64,000 nucleotides of DNA from Brevibacterium sp. RIT 803. Its GTDB lineage: Bacteria > Actinomycetota > Actinomycetes > Actinomycetales > Brevibacteriaceae. How positions within the stretch are numbered: position 1 is the first letter of the stretch; each line of letters starts with the position of its first letter. Where the stretch lies: the NCBI RefSeq assembly GCF_016892625.1, contig NZ_JAFEMW010000002.1, forward strand, positions 310,001 to 374,000. The letters run 5' to 3'. The translations under genes were made by a program, and so were the position numbers. The notes beneath the pieces were generated by a model. It did no database searches. It saw only the letters and a list, made by a program, of their open reading frames with translations, and was not told where the DNA came from. Below, piece after piece: positions 7,654-15,657 of this stretch.

Positions 7654-8797
7654 GATGGGGTCCTTTGCTCAGTGTCTCGCCGAGGTGGTCGAGGAAGGTC
7701 TGCGCATCGATCGTGCGGATGATCTCGGCATTGACGCCCTTCCCCCACCGTCCCAGCCAATCGGCGACGGTTTCGCCACGTGTGAGTTTACCGGTGAGTT
7801 CGACGTCGACGGGCGCACAGATCGTGGTGGCCCACGGCAGTGTGCCTCGAGTTCCGTTCGCAAGGGGCTCGTCGCTGCCCGCCGAGGTGGTTGTGATCTC
7901 GTCTCTGCGTGCCCATTCGAGGGCGCAGGCGAGGACGAAGGGGTCATGGATGTGGGCGATGTAGCCCAGACCGTCCCATTCGTGGAACTCAAAGTAGAAG
8001 CGCAGGGCTTCGGCCATCTGGGCCAGCCAGTTGCCCCATCTCTCACCAGCGGCCGATGGTTCTCCCGTCCCGTCGTGAGGTTTCGGAGCCGCATCGAGGA
8101 CCTTTCTCAACCGTGCGGGAGTCATCTCAAGAGCCTCGGTGGCTTCGATCGGGGCGATCACCGGCAGGGCTCGATGAGTACCCTCGCGGTGAGCGTCGTC
8201 GAAAGCGGCGACGACGCTCGCCGTCGACTCGGGGTCGAAGGTGACGTTCCATTCGGTGGTCGGGTGGGTGTTGCCGCGATAGTTGAAGGCACCGCCCATA
8301 ATGAAGAGTCGTCTCACCAGGTTGGGCAGCTCGGGTTCGATGGCAATGGCCAGGGCAAGGTTCGTCGACGGTCCGATGACAACGCCGATGAGCTCTCCGG
8401 GGTGAGACCGTGCAGCATCGACCCAGGCTTGAGCGGCACTGATGGAGCTTTCCGGTGCCGCCGGTTGTGGAAGTCGCGCATATCCGACGCCGGTCGGTCC
8501 GTGGGTGAGGTCAGCGTACTCGGGCCCGGATATAGGCGACATCGCAGGGTCTCCGTCGGTGCTTTCGGTCGGCCAAGCTGTGGGGAACTCGCTGCCCCGG
8601 TGGACGGGTATGTCCGCCCGTCCGGCAAGTTCAAGCCAGCCTTGAGCGTTGGTGCTGACCTGTGCGGTAGACACGTTGCCGCCTGTGGCCGCGATGCCGA
8701 TGATGTCGACGTCGTCTTGGCACAGCAGATATCCGAGGGCGATGGCGTCGTCGATTCCGGGGTCACAGTCGAGGAACAGCGGCAGGTGTGGAGGCAT
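7580..8797 (-). CDS. Inosine-uridine-type nucleoside hydrolase
   Basis: 405 residues. The N-terminal FLDCDPGIDDAIAL (residues 7-20) is the calcium-binding DxDPGxDDA signature of nucleoside N-ribohydrolases. IMGGAF and the downstream IHDPFVLACAL supply the ribose-binding loop and the conserved His-Asp pair. The enzyme splits nucleosides to base and ribose. It is longer than typical members (about 310 residues), with an insertion around residues 70-115 and a basic C-terminal tail translated in overlap with ecfS. It heads the operon hydrolase-ecfS-ecfT-ecfA. A queuosine-type salvage role, known for a nucleoside hydrolase next to an ECF transporter in clostridia, is one possibility; ordinary nucleosides are another. 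Confidence 0.88.
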   Translation of the reverse strand: MPPHLPLFLDCDPGIDDAIALGYLLCQDDVDIIGIAATGGNVSTAQVSTNAQGWLELAGRADIPVHRGSEFPTAWPTESTDGDPAMSPISGPEYADLTHGPTGVGYARLPQPAAPESSISAAQAWVDAARSHPGELIGVVIGPSTNLALAIAIEPELPNLVRRLFIMGGAFNYRGNTHPTTEWNVTFDPESTASVVAAFDDAHREGTHRALPVIAPIEATEALEMTPARLRKVLDAAPKPHDGTGEPSAAGERWGNWLAQMAEALRFYFEFHEWDGLGYIAHIHDPFVLACALEWARRDEITTTSAGSDEPLANGTRGTLPWATTICAPVDVELTGKLTRGETVADWLGRWGKGVNAEIIRTIDAQTFLDHLGETLSKGPHHDYETNTVWAGAGRHRRSRTKPEH

Positions 8798-8833
8798 GTG
8801 ACCTATTCTGCCGGAATCCCGTCGCCGTGCTTC

Positions 8834-9292
8834 TCACCACCGACTCATTCGCACCCAGTTCGGGCACGGCTGCGTCGAGCCTCGACGCACGAATTGGCAG
8901 CACAGGTAGAAGATCTTCGCGGGTGGTTCGTTGATGCCGAACTCCTCACGCAGGTCCACCGGCTCTTGGGATTCGAACCCTGTGCCGATGTCTGCTCCGA
9001 ATGCGGCCCCGGTGATCCACGGGCGTTCTGCGAACGTGTATGCGTTGTTGAATACCTCGCAGTCACAGCAGCAGGCACCCATACTTCCCAAACGTTCCAT
9101 CAGCGCAGTGGCCCGAGGAGCTGTTCGGTCCCGAAACGTCAGGCTGAAGCGATGTGTTCCGTCGCAGCCGAATTCTCCGAGCTGGCGAAAGACGTAACAG
9201 ACCAAGCATTCACCCTCCCTCGGTGTGAGGATGCGAGCTGAGGCCACATCGACGATCGTTCTGACTTCTGATTCCATGGTGTCTTCGTCCAT
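8834..9292 (-). CDS. DUF2695 domain protein
   Basis: About 152 residues from ATG 9292 (a second Met lies five codons on; no strong ribosome binding site decides). The segment CLVCYVFRQLGEFGCDGTHR followed by RATALMERLGSMGACCCDCEVFNNAY matches the DUF2695 pattern, a small cysteine-bearing domain ending in CDCEVxxN. Five to seven Cys residues could bind a metal. The C-terminal 30 residues add three more Cys. The domain has no established function. The gene sits divergent from the sugar kinase. Confidence 0.62.
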   Translation of the reverse strand: MDEDTMESEVRTIVDVASARILTPREGECLVCYVFRQLGEFGCDGTHRFSLTFRDRTAPRATALMERLGSMGACCCDCEVFNNAYTFAERPWITGAAFGADIGTGFESQEPVDLREEFGINEPPAKIFYLCCQFVRRGSTQPCPNWVRMSRW

Positions 9293-9412
9293 GCGGCAAC
9301 GATTCCAGACGCCACTGACATGAAATGATCCTACATTCGGTCTCAGACCTATATACGTACTATTCGGGCTGATGTGGGACCTGAACGCTCGTGTGCGCAT
9401 AGAATCGGGCCC

Positions 9413-10300
9413 ATGAGCATTCTTGTCATCGGTGAGGCCCTCATCGACATCGTCAGCTCGGCCGGATCATCAGATCGCTATGCTCCCGGCGGGGCGCCGG
9501 CGAATGTCGCCCTCGGCCTGGGACGCCTCGGCGCCGATGTCGAGCTGCTCACCGACGTCGGAGACGACTTCCACGGTGGATTCCTTCTGGCTCACCTCCG
9601 GAAGTCGCACGTCCGTGTGCACGCCCGCGCGACCGGTTCGACCTCGACGGCGCGAGCTCTGCTGTCGACGGACGGCTCTGCCGAATACGAGTTCTCACTG
9701 CGCTGGGACCCCGATGCGTCGCTGGTCGACAGCGGCGACTGGGCGGCAATTCATGTCGGCTCGATCGCAGCGTTCCTCTCCCCCGGTGCCGCTGCGGTCG
9801 ATTCACTCCTCCAGCGCGGACGAGACTCCTCAGCACTGCTGAGTTTCGACCCCAATATCCGGCCCTCCATCATCGGAGTCCGAGAACTGGCGCTGGCTCG
9901 GTTCGAGTCTCTCGCTGCACGTATCGATGTCGTCAAGCTCAGTGATGTCGACGCGGACTGGCTCTATCCCGGACAGAGTGCCGATGCCCAGATCGATCGG
10001 ATCCTTCGCCTCGGGGCAAAACTGGTCGCACTCACCTGCGGATCGCAGGATTCGATCCTCTCGACCGCATCGGCGAGGGTGAGAGTTCCGGCAGGAGCAG
10101 TGAAGGTGAGGGACACGATCGGTGCCGGAGATACTTTCATGGCTTCTCTTGTGCATGATCTGCAGGGCGTCCGTCCACGACTCCAGGACATGAACGAAGA
10201 TGCGCTCACACACCTCGGCGAGAATGCCTCACGCCGGGCGGCCATCACCGTCAGTCGTACTGGAGCGGACCTGCCCTGGGCCGGTGAAGAAGGCGCCTAA
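9413..10300 (+). CDS. PfkB-family carbohydrate kinase (fructokinase-like)
   Basis: 295 residues from ATG 9413. The N-terminal signature GGAPANVALGLGRLGADVEL and the C-terminal DTIGAGDTFMASLVHDL, with the catalytic Asp and anion hole, identify a PfkB/ribokinase-fold sugar kinase. The N-terminal VIGEALIDIV pattern resembles fructokinases most. It phosphorylates a sugar with ATP; the substrate cannot be read from sequence, and no sugar transporter or hydrolase is adjacent. Its last 72 bases overlap the convergent SRPBCC gene. Confidence 0.86.
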   Translation: MSILVIGEALIDIVSSAGSSDRYAPGGAPANVALGLGRLGADVELLTDVGDDFHGGFLLAHLRKSHVRVHARATGSTSTARALLSTDGSAEYEFSLRWDPDASLVDSGDWAAIHVGSIAAFLSPGAAAVDSLLQRGRDSSALLSFDPNIRPSIIGVRELALARFESLAARIDVVKLSDVDADWLYPGQSADAQIDRILRLGAKLVALTCGSQDSILSTASARVRVPAGAVKVRDTIGAGDTFMASLVHDLQGVRPRLQDMNEDALTHLGENASRRAAITVSRTGADLPWAGEEGA

Positions 10301-10723
10301 CTGCTCGATGACGATTCGGTGACCTTTCCGGCTGCCGTCGATCATGTCGGCGCCGACGAACGACACCACCTGGTTCACAATCGTCACCATCGTGCCTGCG
10401 GGGACGTCGGTGAAGGACCAGGTGACCACCCCTGTGGCGAGAAGTTCGTCCCCGCGCCACACTGTGTCGGTGTGAACGGCAAAGTTCTCCACTTCGACGT
10501 GGATATAGTCGATGGCCGCACTGAACTCGAGTACTTCGGGGCTCCCACACCGATATTCCGCTCGGCCTCCGGTCCGGAAGTCATCGCAGTCGTAGATGAC
10601 CCTTTCACCGGCTGGGGCACTCCACTGCTGCCTGGCTTCGGTGTCGGCGAAGGCCGCCCAGACGTCCCCGCGGGGACGTGCGATCTCGGTGCTCAGTCGA
10701 ATGGTGTCGGTCGTGGGATTCAT
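10229..10723 (-). CDS. AHSA1/SRPBCC-family protein
   Basis: 164 residues. IARPRGDVWAAFADTEARQQW and the later VTWSFTDVPAGTMVTIVNQV give the SRPBCC (activator of Hsp90 homologue 1-like) fold. Such small proteins are typically paired with a regulator and a VOC protein. Here the VOC gene lies 13 bases upstream on the same strand and the HxlR regulator further up. The ATG at 10723 was chosen because the domain starts there; the longer frame is antisense sequence overlapping the VOC gene. The last 72 bases run into the sugar kinase gene, tail to tail. Confidence 0.82.
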   Translation of the reverse strand: MNPTTDTIRLSTEIARPRGDVWAAFADTEARQQWSAPAGERVIYDCDDFRTGGRAEYRCGSPEVLEFSAAIDYIHVEVENFAVHTDTVWRGDELLATGVVTWSFTDVPAGTMVTIVNQVVSFVGADMIDGSRKGHRIVIEQLGAFFTGPGQVRSSTTDGDGRPA

Positions 10724-10736
10724 TGGAACTCTTGCC

Positions 10737-11069
10737 TCACTCACCGGAGAAGACGATTCGATTGCCGTCGGGGTCCGCGATCTGCAGAATCCGCTGTCCA
10801 CCGCCCGGCTGTGGTCCACCGTGGTCGATACCAGCAGCAGTCAGCCGTTCAGCAAGTGCACCGATGTCCGACTCCCCGATCACCGCGGTCGAGTATCCTG
10901 CACGCTGCGGCTCGGTCCAGACCTGGACTCCGAACTCGGTTCCGAAATGCCATTCGAGCAGTCCCGGCATCGGAGAGGCATCGGGGTCGCGTTCGAAGAC
11001 CTTCGAGTACCAGTCGTGCGCCTGGTCCTGATCATTGACGGTGATGCTGGCCATCAGTCCGGTGAACAT
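10737..11069 (-). CDS. VOC-family (glyoxalase/bleomycin-resistance-like) protein
   Basis: 110 residues, ATG preceded by AAAGGAGCGATC. ASITVNDQDQAHDWYSKVFE and the ending ILQIADPDGNRIVFSGE are the two ends of a VOC module with the conserved DPDGN. It is cotranscribed with the AHSA1-like gene 13 bases downstream. An inverted repeat matching the one at the HxlR promoter lies 45-63 bases upstream of its start, so it is probably controlled by that regulator. The substrate is unknown. Confidence 0.85.
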   Translation of the reverse strand: MFTGLMASITVNDQDQAHDWYSKVFERDPDASPMPGLLEWHFGTEFGVQVWTEPQRAGYSTAVIGESDIGALAERLTAAGIDHGGPQPGGGQRILQIADPDGNRIVFSGE

Positions 11070-11113
11070 GATCGCTCCTTTGGGATCGATGAGTCGATTC
11101 AACACGCAAAGCA

Positions 11114-11132
11114 ATTGCATTGTGCAATCACT
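11114..11132. promoter_or_regulatory. Candidate HxlR operator upstream of VOC-AHSA1
   Basis: ATTGC-ATTGT-GCAAT followed by CACT: a 5-bp inverted repeat with 5-bp spacer. The same architecture, GTTGC-N5-GCAAT-CACT, occurs at 11755-11773 in the hxlR promoter. The shared nine-base right half GCAATCACT and identical spacing suggest one dimeric regulator binds both. Confidence 0.5.
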
Positions 11133-11246
11133 CATTCCATGGAAGCACACAGCCCCGGCTCGGACAAGGCTTTCTACGCACTCACATTCCCGATGGCGTC
11201 AGTGCGAATCGGCCCCAGGCGAGGAATGCGATGGTCAGAAGATTGA

Positions 11247-11738
11247 TCACGTCTTTCCGAGAGCAGCCTCATACTCGGCCTGCAGACGCTCAGAAGCCCG
11301 CGGCCGAGGTGATTCAGGTAGGGCAACGCCGAGGTGGGCCTCTCGCAGTTCGTCCATGAGATCGTCGACCAGCTCGGGCGACTCAGCGAGAATTCGGGCT
11401 CTCACCGTCAGCTCGTGAGAGGTCGGGCGATGGTTCATTCCCCAAGCCCCGAGTGCGACCATGACCGGCACCACCTGGATTCCCGCCTCGGTGAGGGAAT
11501 AGGCGGCCTTTTGGCCGCGTACCGTGTCGGCCCGGGTCAGCAAACCTTCGTCGACCAGCTTCTTCAGGCGACTGGAGAGCATATTCGAGGCGATGGATTC
11601 GTCGTTGAGAGTGAGGAGCTCGCGGAAATGGCGACGATCGCCGAACACGATGTCGCGGAGCACGATGAGGCTCCAGGAGTCACCGAGGACTTCGACGGCT
11701 GCGTTGATCGCGCAGCCCGAGCGCGGTTCACTTCGCAA
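11247..11738 (-). CDS. HxlR-family winged-helix regulator
   Basis: 163 residues. GCAINAAVEVLGDSWSLIVLRD with the early Cys at residue 9, then FRELLTLNDESIASNMLSSRLKKL, is the classic HxlR (MarR-like) winged helix. The C-terminal extension (about residues 105-163) is rich in charged helices. Many HxlR proteins sense electrophiles or quinones through the N-terminal Cys. It is divergent from a RibD-like reductase gene and faces the VOC-AHSA1 pair; both promoters share an inverted repeat. Confidence 0.9.
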   Translation of the reverse strand: MRSEPRSGCAINAAVEVLGDSWSLIVLRDIVFGDRRHFRELLTLNDESIASNMLSSRLKKLVDEGLLTRADTVRGQKAAYSLTEAGIQVVPVMVALGAWGMNHRPTSHELTVRARILAESPELVDDLMDELREAHLGVALPESPRPRASERLQAEYEAALGKT

Positions 11739-11754
11739 ATCATCCTCCTAAGTG

Positions 11755-11773
11755 GTTGCAATCAGCAATCACT
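11755..11773. promoter_or_regulatory. Candidate HxlR operator in hxlR/RibD-like divergent promoter
   Basis: GTTGC-AATCA-GCAAT followed by CACT, 17 bases upstream of the hxlR start. It matches the element at 11114-11132 in arm sequence, spacer length and the trailing CACT, which implies autoregulation and possibly control of the divergent reductase gene. Confidence 0.5.
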
Positions 11774-11822
11774 ACATTCTACGCTTGACTCACTCATCGC
11801 TGACTATCACATCGGAGTGATC

Positions 11823-12467
11823 ATGGTTCGAGTACGCGTACACAGTCAATTCGTCTCACTGGACGGCTACTCCGCCGGTGACTATGTGACGTTCGACGAG
11901 CCGATCGGCGGTGCCCAAGCACTTTTCGGCTGGTTCGACGGACAGGGAATCGAAGGGATCGGCGGCGTCGATGGGCCCGTCACACTTGATCGCGCGCTGT
12001 TCGCAATGTGGGGACAGGGCATCGGCGCCGAGATTATGGGTCGGAGGAAGTTCGGACCGCAGGAGGGGCCATGGCCCGATGATGGCTGGCGCGGCTGGTG
12101 GGGCGAGGAACCGCCCTTCAAGACTCCATGCTTCGTCCTCACCCACCACCCGAAGGAGGCGATGGAGTTTCCCAACGGGACGAGCTTCCATTTCGTCGAT
12201 GACACCCCCGAGGCGGTACTGGACCAGGCGATCAACGCCGCGAACGGCCTCGACGTGCGCATCGGCGGTGGTCCGTCGACCATTCGCCAGTTCCTCGCCG
12301 CTGACCTCATCGACTTCATGGCCGTGGCGATCGTTCCGATCACGTTGGGCACAGGAGTTTCTCTGTGGGAAGGCATCAGCGGCATCGAGGACCGCTTCAC
12401 GATCGAGACGATCGGCTCGTCGAGTGGTCTGACCCACCAGCTCTGGAACAGGAAAGATCGAGGGTGA
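11823..12467 (+). CDS. RibD C-terminal/dihydrofolate reductase-like protein
   Basis: 214 residues from ATG 11823. It starts with VRVRVHSQFVSLDGYSAG and contains EIMGRRKF, then VRIGGGPSTIRQFLAADLID, the NADPH-binding GGxxxxxxL segment of the RibD_C/DHFR-fold family. Members reduce pyrimidine or pteridine-like substrates, but standalone actinobacterial copies are mostly uncharacterised. The divergent HxlR regulator 85 bases away suggests inducible expression. The upstream part of the open frame is antisense to hxlR and is not used. Confidence 0.83.
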   Translation: MVRVRVHSQFVSLDGYSAGDYVTFDEPIGGAQALFGWFDGQGIEGIGGVDGPVTLDRALFAMWGQGIGAEIMGRRKFGPQEGPWPDDGWRGWWGEEPPFKTPCFVLTHHPKEAMEFPNGTSFHFVDDTPEAVLDQAINAANGLDVRIGGGPSTIRQFLAADLIDFMAVAIVPITLGTGVSLWEGISGIEDRFTIETIGSSSGLTHQLWNRKDRG

Positions 12468-12484
12468 AGACGTCGTGAGCACGA

Positions 12485-12523
12485 CAATGGGGAGATCGAG
12501 CGCTGAGTTCGATCTCCCCATTG
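12485..12523. terminator. Bidirectional hairpin between convergent genes
   Basis: Perfect 15-bp arms CAATGGGGAGATCGA / TCGATCTCCCCATTG with a 9-base loop, between the RibD-like gene (+) and the NAD(P)-binding protein (-). There is no T-run, so it is a hairpin of terminator type rather than a textbook Rho-independent site. Confidence 0.7.
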
Positions 12524-12553
12524 TGTGTAGCGAAATATGTGTGTCGCGAAGTC

Positions 12554-13240
12554 TTACTTCACAGCCTCGGCGATCGGAGTGTCACCGTCGTAGAAGTTCA
12601 CGGTCTCTCGCTTCGCGGCATCGTTGTCGATGACATGGGTGATCACATCGGCGACGAGTTCACGTGAGGTCACTCGCGTGTCGCTGTCCGGGGTAGTGCC
12701 GTCGACGTCACCGGAGCCATCGGCCAGCAGCACGCTGCCCTTCGACGGTTCCAAGGTCAGACCGCCGGGCCCCAGGATCGTGTAATTCAGGGAGCTTGCA
12801 CGCAGGTGCTCATCTGCTCCGTGCTTCGCTTCAACATAAGGATAGAACGAGCTCTCCGGATCGACCCGGTCGAGGTCGACGCCCGCACTGGCGTAGGACA
12901 CGATGACGTAGCGATCGACTCCCGCTTGCGCACTGGCGTCGATGGAGCGTTTCGCTGCCTCAAGATCCACAGCGCGGGTCCGATCAGGATTGCCGCCACC
13001 GGCACCTGCCGAGAAGACCACGGCCCTTGCTCCGGTGAAGAGCTCCGCGAGCTTACCGGTGTCAGCCGATTCGATGTCGAGGACGACGGCGTTTGCGCCC
13101 GCAGCCTCCACCTCGGCGGTCTGATCCGGATTGCGGATGACGGAATCCACCGAGTATCCGGCTTCCTTCAGCTTCGGTGCGGCCATGAGGGCGATCTTTC
13201 CGTGGCCTCCGAGAATGACTACGCGGTCTGCATCAGACAT
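12554..13240 (-). CDS. NAD(P)-binding atypical SDR (NmrA-like oxidoreductase)
   Basis: 228 residues; ATG 13240 follows GAAGGAGAAGTAC. VVILGGHGKIALMAAPKLKE is the glycine-rich nucleotide-binding turn of atypical short-chain dehydrogenases (GGxGxxG). YVIVSYASAGVD and the YPYVEAKHGADEHLR segment carry the Tyr-x3-Lys-like pattern (Y..EAK). The family includes NADPH sensors and quinone or sugar-nucleotide oxidoreductases; the exact reaction is unknown. It is monocistronic and convergent with the RibD-like gene. Confidence 0.85.
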   Translation of the reverse strand: MSDADRVVILGGHGKIALMAAPKLKEAGYSVDSVIRNPDQTAEVEAAGANAVVLDIESADTGKLAELFTGARAVVFSAGAGGGNPDRTRAVDLEAAKRSIDASAQAGVDRYVIVSYASAGVDLDRVDPESSFYPYVEAKHGADEHLRASSLNYTILGPGGLTLEPSKGSVLLADGSGDVDGTTPDSDTRVTSRELVADVITHVIDNDAAKRETVNFYDGDTPIAEAVK

Positions 13241-13332
13241 GTACTTCTCCTTCGTCGGTGTGCTGGTGGCGCTGACACTGGGCACAGCCCCAAATGACTG
13301 CGATTTATTCCACAACGGGTATTCTCATTGCC

Positions 13333-13911
13333 ATGCCGAGGCCCCCGAATACAGCTGCTGCTCTGCATGCGATGGATCGTGGGCGAAGTGTCGTCGTGGG
13401 AACGTCTTCCCGAAGACTCGTCATCATACTGTGCGTGGCGCTCGTTACCGGTGCAGTGCTCGTCGGTCTCGCGTTCCTCATCGTCACGAGCAGTCGTGAT
13501 CAGAATGTCAGTTGGATGCTCTTCGCATTCAATCCGCGAATGTGGGCGATCGCCATCGGCCTCATCGGCTGCCTTGTCGCGGCTCCGATCGTCGTTGGCG
13601 TTCGCCTCCGCCGGGCAGATGCGCTCGTGGTCTCAGGTGCCGGTCTCATAGAGTCCCACCGCGGGGTGGTTCTGCCTGCGACGTTTGTGTCGTGGAATGA
13701 GATCGAACGGATCTCCCTCGACACGGCCACCCCGAGACCAGGACCCAAATTCGTCGTCTACTACCTGACTCGAGGCTCCGTCCAGCGACGTGGCCGAACA
13801 GGACCCTTGGCCCGACGAATCATGCTCCGCACCGGCTTTGAGCTCTCACACCGGCAGCTGTTCGAACTCCTGTCAGCGGCGCACACGCGGTATGCGAGGC
13901 AGATCCGATGA
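13333..13911 (+). CDS. Two-TM membrane protein with PH-like C-terminal domain
   Basis: 192 residues from ATG 13333. Two hydrophobic helices (about residues 30-53 and 68-88) are followed by a soluble part with LRRADALVVSGAGLIESHRG, VSWNEIERISLDT and RTGFELSHRQLFELLSAAHTR. This strand-rich layout, ending in an amphipathic helix, resembles bacterial PH-domain membrane proteins (bPH/YdbS-like), where xxWxxIxxI is typical. The function is unknown. It is separated by 70 bases from the acyltransferase gene and might be cotranscribed. Confidence 0.68.
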   Translation: MPRPPNTAAALHAMDRGRSVVVGTSSRRLVIILCVALVTGAVLVGLAFLIVTSSRDQNVSWMLFAFNPRMWAIAIGLIGCLVAAPIVVGVRLRRADALVVSGAGLIESHRGVVLPATFVSWNEIERISLDTATPRPGPKFVVYYLTRGSVQRRGRTGPLARRIMLRTGFELSHRQLFELLSAAHTRYARQIR

Positions 13912-13981
13912 TCCCTGAATCTTTCAGGCACAGTCGGTCTGCCTTCATCTCCGGCAGACAAAGTCCTCTAACGTAGAGGGC

Positions 13982-14560
13982 ATGCTTCGACGCCTTGCCG
14001 CCCGCGCCTTCTGGACATTCAGCCGCTGGAAGCTGGTCACCCAGCCCGCCCCGAACCGACCCACTGTACTCATCGGTGCCCCTCACACATCCAATTGGGA
14101 CTTCGTCCTCATGCTCTCGATCGCCTGGACTCAGCGAATCGAGGTGCATTGGCTGGGCAAGCACAGCCTGTTCAAGGGGTGGCGCAACCCGATCATGCGC
14201 GGCCTCGGCGGAATTCCCGTCGACCGTTCAGATCCCAGCCGCATAGTCGCCGAGGTGATCGAACGTGTCCATGCCGGTGAGGTCTTCGGCCTGGTCGTCA
14301 CCCCTGATGGAACCCGCGGTGGCCACACCCACTGGAAGTCAGGTTTCTACCGAATCGCCCAGAAGACCGGCATGCCGGTCACACTCGGCTACGTCGATCG
14401 GACCACGATGACCACCGGGCTCGGACCCACGATCGACATCACCGGTGACATCTCTGCCGACATGGATCGAGTCCGTGCCTTCTACGCCGATAAGTCAGGC
14501 ATTCGGCCCGAAAAACAGGTCGTGCCGCGGCTGCGGGAGGAAACTGAACTCGATGGATGA
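13982..14560 (+). CDS. 1-acyl-glycerol-3-phosphate acyltransferase-like protein
   Basis: 192 residues. PHTSNWDFVLML provides the H-x4-D catalytic motif, GLGGIPVDRSD the substrate-binding GxIPVDR motif and TPDGTRGG the third (xEGTR-like) motif of PlsC-type acyltransferases. It is shorter than true PlsC enzymes and matches the compact actinobacterial branch of unknown acceptor. An N-terminal basic helix (MLRRLAARAFWTFSRWKL) suggests peripheral membrane association. Its 3' end overlaps the start of the release-factor-like gene by 8 bases, so the two are translationally coupled. Confidence 0.86.
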   Translation: MLRRLAARAFWTFSRWKLVTQPAPNRPTVLIGAPHTSNWDFVLMLSIAWTQRIEVHWLGKHSLFKGWRNPIMRGLGGIPVDRSDPSRIVAEVIERVHAGEVFGLVVTPDGTRGGHTHWKSGFYRIAQKTGMPVTLGYVDRTTMTTGLGPTIDITGDISADMDRVRAFYADKSGIRPEKQVVPRLREETELDG

Positions 14561-14993
14561 CCTGCGTGTACCCGCCGGCCCTGGAATTCCTCAGGGCCTC
14601 GTGGTGCCATCGAGTGAACTGATGGAACAGTTCTCACGGTCGTCAGGTCCCGGTGGACAGCATGTCAACACCTCAGATTCCCGAGTGCAGCTGAGCGTGG
14701 ATTTGGGGTCGACGACCGTGCTGAGCGAGTCGCAGCGCAATCGTGTGCTTCAGCAACTTGCGACGCGGCTTTCGGGCACTGTGCTCACGGTCAGTTCCGA
14801 ACAGCAGCGCTCTCAGCTGCGCAACCGCAATGCCGCACGAGAACGGCTGGCCGAATTGCTGCGCGAAGCACTCGCCCCACCCGTAGAACGTCGGGCGACG
14901 AAGCCGTCGAGGAACTCCCGACGTCGACGCGTCAGAGCTGAGAGCCTGCGCTCCGAAATCAAACGCAATCGCAGACGACCAAGGCTCGACTGA
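14553..14993 (+). CDS. arfB: ArfB/ICT1-type peptidyl-tRNA hydrolase (ribosome rescue)
   Basis: 146 residues from ATG 14553 behind GGGAGG. The GGQ motif lies in FSRSSGPGGQHVNTSDSRV at about residues 32-50, with the Arg/Lys-rich tail SRNSRRRRVRAESLRSEIKR at the C-terminus that enters the empty mRNA channel. This combination (GGQ domain plus basic tail, no codon-recognition domain) defines YaeJ/ArfB, which releases peptides from stalled non-stop ribosomes. It is coupled to the upstream acyltransferase gene by an 8-base overlap. Confidence 0.88.
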   Translation: MDDLRVPAGPGIPQGLVVPSSELMEQFSRSSGPGGQHVNTSDSRVQLSVDLGSTTVLSESQRNRVLQQLATRLSGTVLTVSSEQQRSQLRNRNAARERLAELLREALAPPVERRATKPSRNSRRRRVRAESLRSEIKRNRRRPRLD

Positions 14994-15069
14994 GGTGCGG
15001 GCCTGAACCGAGCGCGAGCAGCAGACAGATCCTTATTGCCGCATGACATGGGCGGCAAGGAAGAGCACA

Positions 15070-15579
15070 ATGGGCGATATGAACAGCATCGAGATTCTCA
15101 CCGATTTGGCTCAGCGCCCTGTCGACGCGGCCAAGCGCCTGCCGGCCCTCACCGCCGAAAAGCTCAACTCCCATCCCGGCGACCATCCCAATTCGATTGC
15201 ATGGCTGCTCTGGCACAGCGGACGCGAGGTCGATGTCCAGCTCTCTGACCTCACCGGTGACGAGCAAGTGTGGGAGCAGTTCCGTGAACGCTTCGGGTTG
15301 GGAGAATACGGTGATGCAGTCGGTCTCGGGCACACGCCGGAGCAGGCGGCCGGAATCAAGGTCGATGATCAGCAGCTGCTCGTCGACTATGTGGAAGCCA
15401 CGCTCAGTGCGCTGGGTCGCTACGTCAGCGAACTCTCGGAGAACGATCTCGGCGACGTGATCGACGAGAATTGGACTCCCCCAGTCACTCGCGGAGTACG
15501 ACTGGCTTCGATCATCGACGACGCCGCCGTCCACGTCGGTCAGGCCGCCTACGCTGCGGGTTCTCTGACCGGAAAGTAG
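15070..15579 (+). CDS. DinB-like/mycothiol-transferase-superfamily protein
   Basis: 169 residues from ATG 15070 behind AAGGAAGAG (an internal Met three codons on is possible). A four-helix DinB layout is suggested by HPGDHPNSIAWLLWHSGREVD, with the metal-binding His in the second helix, and by IIDDAAVHVGQAAYAAGSL near the C-terminus, where a second His lies in the expected position. Members of this superfamily use mycothiol, bacillithiol or maleylpyruvate thiol chemistry; the presence of mca in the window makes mycothiol plausible. The substrate is unknown. Confidence 0.75.
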   Translation: MGDMNSIEILTDLAQRPVDAAKRLPALTAEKLNSHPGDHPNSIAWLLWHSGREVDVQLSDLTGDEQVWEQFRERFGLGEYGDAVGLGHTPEQAAGIKVDDQQLLVDYVEATLSALGRYVSELSENDLGDVIDENWTPPVTRGVRLASIIDDAAVHVGQAAYAAGSLTGK

Positions 15580-15657
15580 CCCGGTGCAGACGGCAGAAGG
15601 GCCCAGCGTATAGTCGAAGGCGGAGCTGACTCTGGTTCCCCAACGATGGGAGGCCGG

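Noticed and set aside
7565..9241. 558-codon open frame on the plus strand
   Set aside because: It is antisense to the nucleoside hydrolase and the DUF2695 gene, whose motifs are clear; the translated product has no recognisable domain and no ribosome binding site.
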